The notes under the pieces: model-generated | What the model saw: only the letters and a program-made list of their open reading frames with translations | The model's database searches: none | Told to the model about the DNA's origin: nothing | Program-made: the position numbers and the translations under genes | Assembly (NCBI GenBank): GCA_006508105.1 | Contig: QKPP01000078.1 | Coordinates: forward strand, 1-34,589 | Length of the DNA: 34,589 nt | DNA from: Myxococcales bacterium FL481 | Lineage (GTDB): Bacteria; Myxococcota_A; Polyangia; Nannocystales; Nannocystaceae | Direction of reading: 5' to 3' | Shown: in pieces, positions 1 through 9,607 of the stretch | Position numbering within the stretch: the stretch's first letter is position 1 | Layout: every line of letters starts with the position of its first letter

Positions 1-196
<196 letters not shown>

Positions 197-820
197 CTTC
201 TGAGATTCTCCCCTCTCGAGATGTTCAGAGGTGGTGGATCACAGTACACGGACGGCCGGATCGGTGCCAAGCGAACGAATGGCGCACCGCCCCGCCCCGC
301 GCGGCACGAGACGTCCGGTGATGACCGTACCGGACTATTCGGTCATGCAGATAGCCGAGCCTACCCAACTTTCGTGACCCTATCTCGCGCTTGGCTGGAC
401 TCCCTGGGTGCGTCGCCGTCCGTGGCAGCGAGCCGGCGCGTCATGACTCTGGCTTCGTCATCGGGCGTTCGACCGACAGCACGCAACGCAGCCCGTCAGC
501 GACGACCAGCGGCGCCGCGCGGGCGACCGTAACGCCGCAACGTCCCCACCATCGACGGACCCGCGAGGCCGGTGACTCGCGTGTACTGACCCGATCGCGC
601 CCCGGCGGGCGACGGCTGGTCGAAGTGGACGTCGTGACCCGCCGCCAGTTTGCCTCCGTGGGCTCGAACCCGTCCGGGTTCGACGAGGTCACGTGGCCGC
701 GTCTCGCGGCCTCGACGAACCGTGCGCCGCGGGTCGCCGGCATGCATCGCGCGCCGCCCGACCCGGCCGAGTTTGCGCCGGCCTCGGCCGATTCGCCCAA
801 CCTCACGCGGTCAAGCCAAA
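197..820. other. Region without a convincing gene
   Basis: This stretch of about 620 bp lies upstream of the minus-strand lipoprotein and downstream of the small membrane protein at 821-1177. Open frames on both strands translate to Arg/Ser/Pro-rich, compositionally shadow-like sequence with no recognisable motif or signal peptide, so none is called. It contains a 20-bp perfect dyad (664-683), listed separately, and presumably the promoter of the lipoprotein. A poorly conserved small gene cannot be excluded. Confidence 0.5.
664..683. repeat. Perfect dyad, 9-bp arms around a 2-bp centre
   Basis: The sequence TCGAACCCG-TC-CGGGTTCGA is a perfect inverted repeat inside the non-coding stretch. 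The 2-bp centre is too small for a stable RNA loop without opening pairs, so a dimeric protein binding site is a plausible reading. No regulator can be assigned. Confidence 0.5.
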
Positions 821-1177
821 CTACGGGCCGAAGCTGACGCGGTACCCGCGATCGACGAGATAGCTGCGATGCCACGGAAGCATCGCGCGCTGCCCGTCGG
901 CGAGCTCGACGTGCAGACAGATCGTGTCGCCGCCGGCCTCAAAGCCGCGCGCGACGACCACATCGTGCGCGGCGAGCATGGCGACCGTCTCCGCCGGGGC
1001 CGGCGGCCGACCGAGCCGGCAATGCGCCGCCTCACCGACCACGGGCAGCGACTGGAGAGCCTCGAACGCCACTCCCCAGCGCACGAAGACCAGACCCCAA
1101 GCCCACATCACCACAAGGCCCAGCGCCGCGCGATGGCGCCAAGTCATCCACGGCCAGATCGGATCTACGAGCCGCAT
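821..1177 (-). CDS. Small single-pass membrane protein, hypothetical
   Basis: A 118-aa protein with one hydrophobic segment near the N-terminus (about residues 15-35, WRHRAALGLVVMWAWGLVF) preceded by basic residues. The rest is a soluble tail of about 80 residues ending in a Trp/Tyr/Arg-rich stretch (LPWHRSYLVDRGYRVSFGP). The tail is probably periplasmic. No family is recognised. It lies downstream of the RND operon on the same strand, separated by a strong hairpin, so co-transcription is doubtful. No clear ribosome-binding site precedes the ATG at 1177; an in-frame ATG at 1147 is an alternative start. The hydrophobic segment and non-shadow composition favour a real gene. Confidence 0.55.
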   Translation of the reverse strand: MRLVDPIWPWMTWRHRAALGLVVMWAWGLVFVRWGVAFEALQSLPVVGEAAHCRLGRPPAPAETVAMLAAHDVVVARGFEAGGDTICLHVELADGQRAMLPWHRSYLVDRGYRVSFGP

Positions 1178-1260
1178 CTACGTCATTGTGTGGTCGACTG
1201 CCGCCCAGCCCACACCCCCGGCCGGCTTCGGTCCCCACCCGAAACCAGATGCGCCAGCCC

Positions 1261-1290
1261 CGACCGGCGGCCAGTTATCACCGCCGGTCG
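1261..1290 (-). terminator. Strong hairpin just after the RND operon
   Basis: A perfect 10-bp stem (CGACCGGCGG / CCGCCGGTCG) with a 10-nt loop lies 32 nt beyond the last stop codon of the RND operon at 1323. No U-run follows on the minus strand, so it is not a canonical intrinsic terminator. It may be a U-less terminator or a 3'-end stabilising structure. Confidence 0.5.
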
Positions 1291-1322
1291 ACGACGCATC
1301 AATATGGCACTGTCCCGCGCCG

Positions 1323-4300
1323 CTACGCTCCGTATCGCTTCACCACTCGCTCGGCCCATCGACGTAGTGCGTGGCCGAAGTCGTCGAAGAACGTGTAGCA
1401 AACGGGCACGACGATGAGGGTCAAGACCGTCGCGGTGGTCATGCCTCCAACCAGCGTGCGCCCGAAAGCGCCGTACGGCAGCCCTTCCGAGGGTGCGTTT
1501 GAAAACGCGAGGGGCAGCATGCCCCCCACCGTCGTCAACGCCGTCATCAAGATCGGCCGAAAGCGGTGGGTACCCGCTTGAACAATGGCCTCCACCCGAT
1601 CGAGGCCGTCCTTGCGCGCGTTGTTGATGAAATCGACGAGCACAATCCCGTTGTTCACCACCACACCGAGGAGCAACAGGACCCCGATCGTGGCGAGCGG
1701 GTCGATGTCCGACCCCGTGAGGAACAGAAACCACCACACCCCCACCGCCGACAGCGGGATCGACGGCACCACGCTCAACGGCAGCACAAACGACTCGAAC
1801 AAAAACCCCATCAGCAAGAAGATGAAGACAAACCCCAACAACATGGCAAAGACCATGTCCTGCAGTTGCTCATCGACTTCCCGCGACTCGGCCTGGTCAT
1901 CAAACGAAACCCCGCGGGGCGTCTCGTAGGCGTCTAGGAACTTCTGAATGCGACCGATGGTGGCGAATCGGTCCTTGGGATCGAGCTCGAGGTTCACGCG
2001 CGCCGCAACGCGCTTGTTGTTGCGCACAAGTTCGGACTGACCGCGTTCCACCTCCGCGCCCGCGAGCGTTCGGAGCGGAACCATCGTCCCCGCGTTGGTC
2101 GCAACCTTGAACTGCATCAGGTCGCGCAGCTGTTCCCGGTCGGGCTTGCGATAGGAGATCCGCACGTCTACCTCGCGTTCCTCCGCGTGGTACCGCGGCA
2201 GCATGCTACCGCGCAGCGCCGAGCTCACGGTGTTGGCGATCATCCCCGCCGAGACCCCGAACCGCTCGGCCAACGTGCGATCGAGGGAAAGCTCGAGTTC
2301 ATCGCGACGCGACGTGTCGCTCGCCGCCGCGGCCACGGTGGTCACCCCCTTGACATCCACCAGGCGGCGCTCGAGGGCCTCAGCAACGGTTTGGACCGTG
2401 TCGTGGTCGTCTCCGTAGATGAACACCGGAAAGGTGGAGCTCGACCCGCCATCGCTTTCGCCGAAGTTGGAGCGCTTCTCCCACCCCGGCGGCGTGGGCA
2501 GCTCGTCGAAGATCTCCTTGCCCAGCTCGCGCAAGGGCGGCGCCCCCGGTTCAGGATCGTCGAAGAACACCGAAATGCGGACCATCCCCTCGACCACATT
2601 GATGTACTCCCCCGAGCCTCCGTAGCCCTTGCGGTGCTCGGCAAACCAGCCTTCCACTTTGCGCACAAACACGTCGGCCTCTTCTAGAGGCACGTGCGAC
2701 GGCACGGTGTAGTTGATCCGAATCTGCCGCCCTCCGAGGTTTTGCTCCCGCGCCATCTTGACCCCGGTCTCGGGATTCGCCGGCACCGCGATGCTGCCCA
2801 TCGCCAGCAGCACGACCATCATCACGTCCGCTCGGCGCCGCAGACTCGCTCGCAACACCCGTGTATACACCCGGTTCAAGCGCCCGACGCTAGCCTCATA
2901 GGCGTTGCCCAACTTGGCTTTCCACCATCTGTCGAGGCGGGCCAAAGGACCCGTTTGCCCGTTCTCGGCGACGTTCGAGTCAAACAAGATGGTTGCCGCG
3001 AGCGGGATCAGGACAATGGCGACGAACAAGCTCGCGACGAGCGAGACACACACGGGCGTCACCATCCGCACGAGATAAAACTGCGTGGGGCCCGACGACA
3101 TCAACGAGGCCGGGAGAAAGACGATCAGCGTCGTCATAGTGGCCAGCGTAATCGGCAACGCGACCTCGCTCGCCCCGTGCAGCGCCGCCGCCATGCGACT
3201 GACTCCGCGGCTGCGGTACCGCACGATGTTTTCCGCCACGACCACCGAGTTGTCGACCACCAAGCCGATGCAGATCATCAACCCGATCAGCGAGACCAGA
3301 TTGATGCTTTGACCGCTGAAATACATGACCGGCAACGCGAGAAAAATCGACAGCGGAATCGACCCGGCGATCACCAAGGTCAGCCGCAGGCGCCGCAAGA
3401 AGAACAGCAGCACAATAAACGCCAACACCCCGCCTTGCATGCCCGCATCGGTCACTTGCCGCAGGCTGGACAAGATGGTGTCCCCCTGCACGAAGAACTC
3501 GTCAATGGAGAACTCGGCCATGCGCGGGTCGGCCCGCGCTTCTTCGATGACCGCCTTGATCGCCTCGCACACCTCGACGGTGTTCGCCTGCGATTCCTTG
3601 CGGATCGCCAGGGCCCACATGGGCCGCCCGTTGTACCGATCGCGGCGCTCGATCTCAGGATAGTCGTAGACGACCTCCGCGACGTCACTGAGGCGCAGAT
3701 CATTGTCGCCCACGACCACCCGACGCAGTTCGTCGATGTCTTGGTAGCTGGCCAACGAGCGCAGCAAGAATCTGTCGTCACCGTCGACAATGGTGCCGCT
3801 CGCGAGATTGAAGTTGGACTGACCCAAGCGCTGAGCGATCTCGAAGATGTTGAGATTCGCGGCCTCCGCCAACGAACGGTTGACCTCGATCCGGATTTCC
3901 CGTTGATCGTTCCCCCACACTTCGACTTGGGCCACGCCGGGCACCCGCTCGAGCCGCCGCACCACGGCGCGCTCGATGAGCACTTCGGGGTCTTGAAAAC
4001 CATCGGGCCAGCCCACCCCATAAAAGCCGATGGCGAAGTCGTCCGAGGACATCTTGCGGATGAAGATCTTGTCCACATCGTCGGGCAACTCCGCCCGCGC
4101 CCGCTCCACACGGTCACGCACCTCACGATACGCGCGATCCATGTCAGCATCGGGCTCGAACACTAGATTGATCCGTCCGTCCGAGCTGCTCGAGGTGCCG
4201 ATCAATTCCTTGAGCTGGGAGATCCCCGCGAGCTCTTGCTCGAGCGGAATCGTGATGCGCTCCTCCACGTCACGCGCAGTGGAATTGTTATACGGCACCA

Positions 4301-4466
4301 TCACCCACATAAACGGCGACGACGCGCCGCTGGGGATCAATTCGAGCCGGATGTTGAGGAGGGCCACGGCCCCAAGCACCAACACGCTGGCGAATACCAT
4401 CAGCATGGTGATCGGCCGCGACAACGCGGTGTGGACAACTCCGTTATCGCGCAGGTACCGATTCAC
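1323..4466 (-). CDS. RND-family efflux permease (second permease of operon)
   Basis: A 1047-aa inner-membrane proton-driven RND transporter of the AcrB/HAE type, normal in length. The N-terminal TM1 (about residues 18-37) is followed by a large periplasmic porter domain, TM2-6, a second porter domain and TM7-12, giving the usual twofold repeat. TM4 carries GLVVDNSVVVAEN with Asp405, at the position of the AcrB proton-relay Asp407; the second Asp of AcrB is Asn here, as in many RND proteins. Its ATG overlaps the stop of the upstream permease by 4 bp (ATGA), so translation is coupled. Together with the 8155-4463 permease and the adaptor it should form a tripartite pump needing a TolC-like channel encoded elsewhere. 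The substrate cannot be predicted from sequence alone. Confidence 0.93.
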   Translation of the reverse strand: MNRYLRDNGVVHTALSRPITMLMVFASVLVLGAVALLNIRLELIPSGASSPFMWVMVPYNNSTARDVEERITIPLEQELAGISQLKELIGTSSSSDGRINLVFEPDADMDRAYREVRDRVERARAELPDDVDKIFIRKMSSDDFAIGFYGVGWPDGFQDPEVLIERAVVRRLERVPGVAQVEVWGNDQREIRIEVNRSLAEAANLNIFEIAQRLGQSNFNLASGTIVDGDDRFLLRSLASYQDIDELRRVVVGDNDLRLSDVAEVVYDYPEIERRDRYNGRPMWALAIRKESQANTVEVCEAIKAVIEEARADPRMAEFSIDEFFVQGDTILSSLRQVTDAGMQGGVLAFIVLLFFLRRLRLTLVIAGSIPLSIFLALPVMYFSGQSINLVSLIGLMICIGLVVDNSVVVAENIVRYRSRGVSRMAAALHGASEVALPITLATMTTLIVFLPASLMSSGPTQFYLVRMVTPVCVSLVASLFVAIVLIPLAATILFDSNVAENGQTGPLARLDRWWKAKLGNAYEASVGRLNRVYTRVLRASLRRRADVMMVVLLAMGSIAVPANPETGVKMAREQNLGGRQIRINYTVPSHVPLEEADVFVRKVEGWFAEHRKGYGGSGEYINVVEGMVRISVFFDDPEPGAPPLRELGKEIFDELPTPPGWEKRSNFGESDGGSSSTFPVFIYGDDHDTVQTVAEALERRLVDVKGVTTVAAAASDTSRRDELELSLDRTLAERFGVSAGMIANTVSSALRGSMLPRYHAEEREVDVRISYRKPDREQLRDLMQFKVATNAGTMVPLRTLAGAEVERGQSELVRNNKRVAARVNLELDPKDRFATIGRIQKFLDAYETPRGVSFDDQAESREVDEQLQDMVFAMLLGFVFIFLLMGFLFESFVLPLSVVPSIPLSAVGVWWFLFLTGSDIDPLATIGVLLLLGVVVNNGIVLVDFINNARKDGLDRVEAIVQAGTHRFRPILMTALTTVGGMLPLAFSNAPSEGLPYGAFGRTLVGGMTTATVLTLIVVPVCYTFFDDFGHALRRWAERVVKRYGA

Positions 4467-7400
4467 GAGACCTCGGGACCTCGCTTGGGATGGAGGGCTT
4501 CGGGATCAAGCTGTTCGATCTCACGGGCCAAGGCCGCGCCAGGGGTCACCTGGCCACGCGCAAACCATCGGTCGAGTCCGGAGTAGATCGTGGGGATCAC
4601 GACCAGCGTGAGCACCGTGGAGAAGGACAAGCCCGCGATGACGGTAATCGCCATCGGCTGACGAATCTCCGCACCGTCGCCCAGCCCGAGGGCCATGGGA
4701 ACCAAGCCCAGCACCGTGGTCGAGGTGGTCATCAAGATCGGTCGCAATCGCACCTGGCCCGCCTGGACCAAGGCGTCGTGGGTGGGCAGCCCGCGGGCTT
4801 TGAGCTGATTGACGTAGTCCACGAGCACGATGGCGTTGTTGACGACGATGCCGGCCAACATGATGGCCCCCAAGACCACCACCACCGACACCGGCATGTC
4901 GAGCCCCACCAACGCGATCAACACCCCGGCCGCCGCCATCGGAATCGTAAACAAGATGATGAGCGGGTAGAGCAGGCTCTCGAACTGGGAGGCCATGATC
5001 ACGTAGACCAAAAAAATCGACAACCCCAAGGCCACGTAGAGCGACTGCGACGAAGTCTCCCACTCCTCGCTTTGCCCACGAACTTGGGTGGTCACCGAAC
5101 TTGGCAGTCGGACCTCACGCAAGGCAGCGTCGACACGATCGGTCGCCTGGCCCAGCCCCACGCCCTCCACGTTGGCGGTCACGATCCCCACGCGTTGTTG
5201 GCCCACCCGCCGGATCTCGTTCGGCCCGCGACCGATCACGATGTCGGCGACAGCCTCAAGAGGAATGGGGCGAAGCTGCCCCGGGTTGACCACGAGGTCG
5301 CGCAGCCCTTCGACCGTGGTCTGCTGCACGCCGGCAAGACGGACGCGCATGGGAACTTTGCGGTCGCGCCGGGTGTACTTCGTCGCCTCCGTCCCCTGAA
5401 TCTTGTCTCGTACCAACTCGGCCACGGTGCGAATGTCGAGCTGATGACGTGCGAGCGCGTCGCGGTCGTACACGATCTGCACCTCGGGGTTGCCGGGCAT
5501 GATCGACGATTGCACGTCGCGTAGCCCCCGCACGGTCCGCAGGCGCGCCACGACGGCGTCAGTGGCCTCGGCCAGAGCGTTGAGCTCGTATCCGCGAACC
5601 TCGACTTCGATCGGCGTTTTGAATGAGAACAGCACGGGACGCGTGATGTTGGCCTCGAGATCCGGCACCTTTGAAACGTGGCGCCGCACGACCTCGAGGG
5701 CTTCGACCTCGGCGTCGCGGGCCGTTGGCAACGCTGGTGCCGGCGGCGCGTCGGCCAGCGCCGCCTCCCACGGACTGGCGGCCGGCGCCTCTTCCCCGGT
5801 TGGTGCCGTCGCGGCTTCCGGCTCCTCCGCGCCCGGGCCCCACGGCCCGGGGCCTGGGTCTGGCGCCTTCGTGGCCACGTCGGTGCGTGCGGCCGCCCGC
5901 TGCTGGGCGCCACCGGCGAGTAGGCTGACTTTGAGCTTGGCCGTGTGCTCGCCGCGTTCCCCTGTGTCCGCACTGTCCCGCTCGCTGCCGATCGACGACG
6001 AGAGTGAACGCAGATGCGGCACTTCATCCCGCAACGCCTCCTCCAGCGGACGCACCACCCGATCGGTCTCATCCAACGGCGTACCGACCGGCAATTCCAG
6101 TTCGACTGTGAACTCCCCCTGGTGCAGCTCAGGAATGAGTTCGGTGTCGAGGTCCGCCGAGGCATCCACGGCGGCCCACACTCCCAAGCCGCACAAGGCG
6201 TAGACCACGATCGCATTTCGCAAGCTCCAACGGATCAGCCGGCCGTACAAGCGCGACGTCACCCGCAAAACGGCGTCGAATAGCCACAAAAGCGGCGCAC
6301 ATAGACCACCGAGCCCCCACGCGACGCCGAATGCAACCATGACCAGCCCCCGAAGCGAGACCGCGAATACCGTGGTCAGCAGCTTGAGCACCAAGTCGGC
6401 CAGGCCATGCAACACGAACCGCGCCAGCACGTAGACTGGCGGCAGGATCAACCAGTAGGCCCACCCCCGTAAGCCTCGAAAACCGGCGACGAGTTGTTCG
6501 ACGGACAGCCAGCGGCGCCAGGTCTCGCCCAGCCCGGACCACACCGATTGATTCGGCCGACCGGCTCCGTCGAGGCCACGCCGCGAGGCCAGCATTGGAA
6601 TGAAGGTGAGGGCCACGGCCAGCGAGGCGAGTAGGCTGAACACGACCGTCAAACCCAGGTCGCCGAACATCTGGCCGGCCACCCCCTCGACAAAGACCAT
6701 CGGAAAAAACACCGCGATCGACGTGAGGGTGGAGGCGAGTACGGCCGAGCCGACCTCCGTCGTCCCGCGCAAGGTGGCACGCACGAGGTCGTCTCCCTCC
6801 TCGCGGCAGCGATGGATCGATTCCAACACCACAATCGAATTGTCGACCAGCATGCCCACCCCCAACGCCAGCCCGCCGAGGGACATAATATTGAGCGAGA
6901 CACCCGACAGATTGAGCGGAGCAAACGTCAACGCGATCGAGATTGGAATCGAGACCGCAACAATGCCGGTGGTTCGCACATCCCGCAAGAACATGAACAG
7001 CACGACGACGGCGAGCAGGCCCCCGATGACCGCAGTCGATAGCACTTCGTCGATGCTCGAGCGGATAAACAGCGAGCGATCGGCGACGACCATCAGTTTG
7101 GCGTCGAACTCCTCGGCCAGTCGCGGGCCCACGGCAGCATCGAGCCGCTCGCGAACGCGACCGGCCATCTCGACGATATTGGCATCTGCCTCCTTGTAAA
7201 CTTCGATTTCCACCGTCTCCCGGTCGTCGATCCGGGTGATCATGTCGCGCTCGCGAAAGCCGTGTTCCACGTACCCGATGTCCCGTAGCTTCACGTCACG
7301 ACCGTCGCGGCTGACGACGACCAGATCCCGCACGTCGTCGAGGTGCCGGAACTCGTTCACCGTGCGGATCAGGTAGCGAGTTCGTCCCTGCCGCATGTTG

Positions 7401-8155
7401 CCCCCGGCGAGATTGATGTTCTCCGCCCGCAGGCGCTCGATGACCGTCGCCGTGCTGATCCCCGTGCGCCGCAACGCGTCTTCGTCGAGCTCGACGTGGA
7501 TCTCCTCCTCGAGTCCGCCGATGATCTTGACTGCGGCCACGCCGTCGATGGGCTCGAGCAATCGTCGAACCTCACGCTCGCCGACGCGGCGCAGGTACTT
7601 GAGGCCGGCCACGCCGTCGTACAACTCGCCTTCGCCGGATAGGCTCAACACCAAGACGGGGTCGAGCGTGGGATCGTAGCGCAAGATCAGCGGTTGCTTG
7701 GCTTCCTCGGGCAGGATCGGTTTGACGCTGTCGAGCTTTTCGAGCACGTCTTGGTTGGCGTCGTCCATGTCCGTGTCCCACGAGAACTCGAGGACCACGT
7801 CGCAGTACCCCGCCCGCGCCACGCTCGAGATTCGCGTCACGCCGGTCACCACGCCCAGCGCCTCTTCCAGTGGACGGGCAAGATCGTTTTCGACTTCCGC
7901 CGGTGCCGCGCCGTCGTACTCCGTACGCACCGTCATCTTGGGGTACGAGATGTCGGGCATCAGATTCAGCGGCAGCAGTCGCGCGCTGAATAGTCCGAAC
8001 ACCATGGCCGCGAGAAACACCACGAGCACGCCGACGGGGCGCGTCACAGTGAAGCGGAACCGGTCGAGGCCCCGCGCCGAGGCGGCCGGTTCGTGGACCG
8101 GGTCGACATGACCGCCGGCGGCAGCGTCGGGGCGCAGTGGCGAAGAGTCGCTCAT
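4463..8155 (-). CDS. RND-family efflux permease, enlarged (1230 aa)
   Basis: An AcrB/HAE-type inner-membrane transporter, about 180 residues longer than usual. The first half is canonical: TM1 (about residues 38-58), porter domain, TM2-6, and TM4 with GVGMLVDNSIVVLE (Asp438, proton-relay position). Two insertions explain the length. One, between TM6 and TM7 (roughly 6260-6560), contains extra hydrophobic segments such as LILPPVYVLARFVLHGLADL. The other, roughly 5695-5905, is a Pro/Ala/Glu-rich low-complexity stretch in the second periplasmic porter domain. The C-terminal half then continues normally to TM12 and a short cytoplasmic tail. The start overlaps the adaptor stop by 4 bp and the stop overlaps the next permease start by 4 bp. 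Two unequal permeases behind one adaptor suggest a heteromeric pump like MdtBC, by inference. Confidence 0.92.
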   Translation of the reverse strand: MSDSSPLRPDAAAGGHVDPVHEPAASARGLDRFRFTVTRPVGVLVVFLAAMVFGLFSARLLPLNLMPDISYPKMTVRTEYDGAAPAEVENDLARPLEEALGVVTGVTRISSVARAGYCDVVLEFSWDTDMDDANQDVLEKLDSVKPILPEEAKQPLILRYDPTLDPVLVLSLSGEGELYDGVAGLKYLRRVGEREVRRLLEPIDGVAAVKIIGGLEEEIHVELDEDALRRTGISTATVIERLRAENINLAGGNMRQGRTRYLIRTVNEFRHLDDVRDLVVVSRDGRDVKLRDIGYVEHGFRERDMITRIDDRETVEIEVYKEADANIVEMAGRVRERLDAAVGPRLAEEFDAKLMVVADRSLFIRSSIDEVLSTAVIGGLLAVVVLFMFLRDVRTTGIVAVSIPISIALTFAPLNLSGVSLNIMSLGGLALGVGMLVDNSIVVLESIHRCREEGDDLVRATLRGTTEVGSAVLASTLTSIAVFFPMVFVEGVAGQMFGDLGLTVVFSLLASLAVALTFIPMLASRRGLDGAGRPNQSVWSGLGETWRRWLSVEQLVAGFRGLRGWAYWLILPPVYVLARFVLHGLADLVLKLLTTVFAVSLRGLVMVAFGVAWGLGGLCAPLLWLFDAVLRVTSRLYGRLIRWSLRNAIVVYALCGLGVWAAVDASADLDTELIPELHQGEFTVELELPVGTPLDETDRVVRPLEEALRDEVPHLRSLSSSIGSERDSADTGERGEHTAKLKVSLLAGGAQQRAAARTDVATKAPDPGPGPWGPGAEEPEAATAPTGEEAPAASPWEAALADAPPAPALPTARDAEVEALEVVRRHVSKVPDLEANITRPVLFSFKTPIEVEVRGYELNALAEATDAVVARLRTVRGLRDVQSSIMPGNPEVQIVYDRDALARHQLDIRTVAELVRDKIQGTEATKYTRRDRKVPMRVRLAGVQQTTVEGLRDLVVNPGQLRPIPLEAVADIVIGRGPNEIRRVGQQRVGIVTANVEGVGLGQATDRVDAALREVRLPSSVTTQVRGQSEEWETSSQSLYVALGLSIFLVYVIMASQFESLLYPLIILFTIPMAAAGVLIALVGLDMPVSVVVVLGAIMLAGIVVNNAIVLVDYVNQLKARGLPTHDALVQAGQVRLRPILMTTSTTVLGLVPMALGLGDGAEIRQPMAITVIAGLSFSTVLTLVVIPTIYSGLDRWFARGQVTPGAALAREIEQLDPEALHPKRGPEVS

Positions 8156-9426
8156 GTGCCTTCCGCGTCCCCAGACTGCGGACCGTCGGCCGCGACCGTC
8201 GGCTGGGCGGCCTCGCCGTTGGCCTCGCCCGCGTCGGCGAGTGGCTTCCCGTCGCTGTCCACCAAGACGACGCTGGCCCCGTCTTGCAAACCATCGTGCC
8301 CCGCGACGACGACTTGCTGATCGGCCGCGAGACCTGAGACAACCTGCACCCGATCATCGTCTTCGAGCCCCAATTCGACGAGCGTGCGCTTGACGGTGGG
8401 CTCCTCCTCGCCGGACTCCAACACGAATACGTGCACCCGCTCCTCGTCGCGAACAAGGGCCGTTTTGCTGACCAGCAAGGCGCCTTCCCGCCGCTCGGTG
8501 GTGAGCGTCACTTCGGCGTACATCCCGGGTAAAAAGCCCCGCTCGGTGCCCGTCGCGGCCACCGGCAACGCCACGGTCACCTTGACGGTGCCCGTGGCCG
8601 CGTCGACGATCGGCGCGATGCGAGTCACCGTGCCGGTGCCGCGCCGCCCTTTCGCGGCCTTGCCGACCACCCGGGCCGGCTGGCCCACGCGAATGCGATC
8701 GAGCTCTTTTTCGGGCACGTAGACACGAGCCACCAGTGTGTCGAAATCGACCAACGAGAACAGCTGAGCGCCGTTCGAGACGAACGCCCCTTCCGCCACC
8801 ACACGCTCCGTCAGCGTCCCGGCAAACGGCGCGAGCACCCGAGTGTTGCCCACGTCGCGGCGGCGATCGACGCGATCTCGCTTGGCGATGCGTAGCGCAT
8901 CTTGGGCTTCGGCGAGGTCTTGATCGCTGGCCACGCCGCGCCGGTGCAGCGCCTGCACCCGGGCCAGGTCGGTCCTCGCCTTGTCGAGTCCCTCATCGGC
9001 CCGAGCGAGCTGGCTCGACTGCGAGTCGTAGCGCAAACGAGCCAGTAGCTGGCCCTTCTTCACGTTCTCGCCCTCTTCGACGTTCAGTTTGATGATTCGG
9101 CCGGTCGCCTCGGCGTGCACCGTAACTGATCGCTCGGCTTCGATTGTACTCGCCGACACAATCGACGCTGCAATATCGCCGACCTCGACGGCCGCGACCG
9201 CCACCGGGGTCGGCGGCTCGGAATCGCCGGTGCCGCCGGTTGAACTACTGGTGTCCGACTTGTCGCCGCCGAAACCGGCCCCAGGCGGCCCCATTTGGCC
9301 ACAGGCCGCGAAAAACAAGGAGAGTCCGACCAGCGGACCCAGTGGCCAGGCCGGGCGTCGACACCGGGGGCGATGCGAGGCCGCGACGGTACGACGAACG
9401 GAGAAAAGCGAGAAGGAAGTGGTCAT
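8152..9426 (-). CDS. RND efflux periplasmic adaptor (membrane fusion protein), lipoprotein
   Basis: A 424-aa HlyD/AcrA-type adaptor linking inner-membrane RND permeases to an outer-membrane channel. The N-terminus has a hydrophobic core ending in a lipobox (LSLFFAAC, Cys42), then a Gly/Ser/Thr-rich linker. Next come a biotinyl-lipoyl-like half (VTVHAEATGRIIKLNVEEGE), a short alpha-helical hairpin rich in Ala/Arg/Asp (about residues 135-190), the second lipoyl half (VLAPFAGTLTERVVAEGAFV) and the beta-barrel and membrane-proximal domains. A short acidic Ala-rich tail ends it. The ATG at 9426 is chosen; an in-frame GTG at 9453 with AGG upstream is possible. It is the first gene of the coupled operon, so expression probably starts in the 154-bp gap before it. 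Confidence 0.92.
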   Translation of the reverse strand: MTTSFSLFSVRRTVAASHRPRCRRPAWPLGPLVGLSLFFAACGQMGPPGAGFGGDKSDTSSSTGGTGDSEPPTPVAVAAVEVGDIAASIVSASTIEAERSVTVHAEATGRIIKLNVEEGENVKKGQLLARLRYDSQSSQLARADEGLDKARTDLARVQALHRRGVASDQDLAEAQDALRIAKRDRVDRRRDVGNTRVLAPFAGTLTERVVAEGAFVSNGAQLFSLVDFDTLVARVYVPEKELDRIRVGQPARVVGKAAKGRRGTGTVTRIAPIVDAATGTVKVTVALPVAATGTERGFLPGMYAEVTLTTERREGALLVSKTALVRDEERVHVFVLESGEEEPTVKRTLVELGLEDDDRVQVVSGLAADQQVVVAGHDGLQDGASVVLVDSDGKPLADAGEANGEAAQPTVAADGPQSGDAEGT

Positions 9427-9607
9427 GACACGAAATGGGGCCCAACGATCCACCGGACCTGGACGCAGCTACGCCGCCAACTGGCGCCGCTTGGACCCGA
9501 CGAGGCCGGTGGGTGTTTCGAGACGAGAAGAGTCGTGCCACCGCACGAGAACACGACAAGATGGTGGCGATCGTTCGCGGCGCGCGCTCGACCGCAGCTG
9601 TCGCGGA

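Noticed and set aside
441-875. Minus-strand frame of 144 codons in the gene-poor stretch
   Set aside because: No motif, signal or helix pattern; composition (Arg/Ser/Pro) matches the shadows elsewhere. Kept only as a described gap.
2694-4166. A 490-codon open frame on the plus strand
   Set aside because: It is the antisense shadow of the RND permease. It is His/Arg/Gln/Asp-rich without motifs, as expected for the reverse strand of GC-rich coding DNA.
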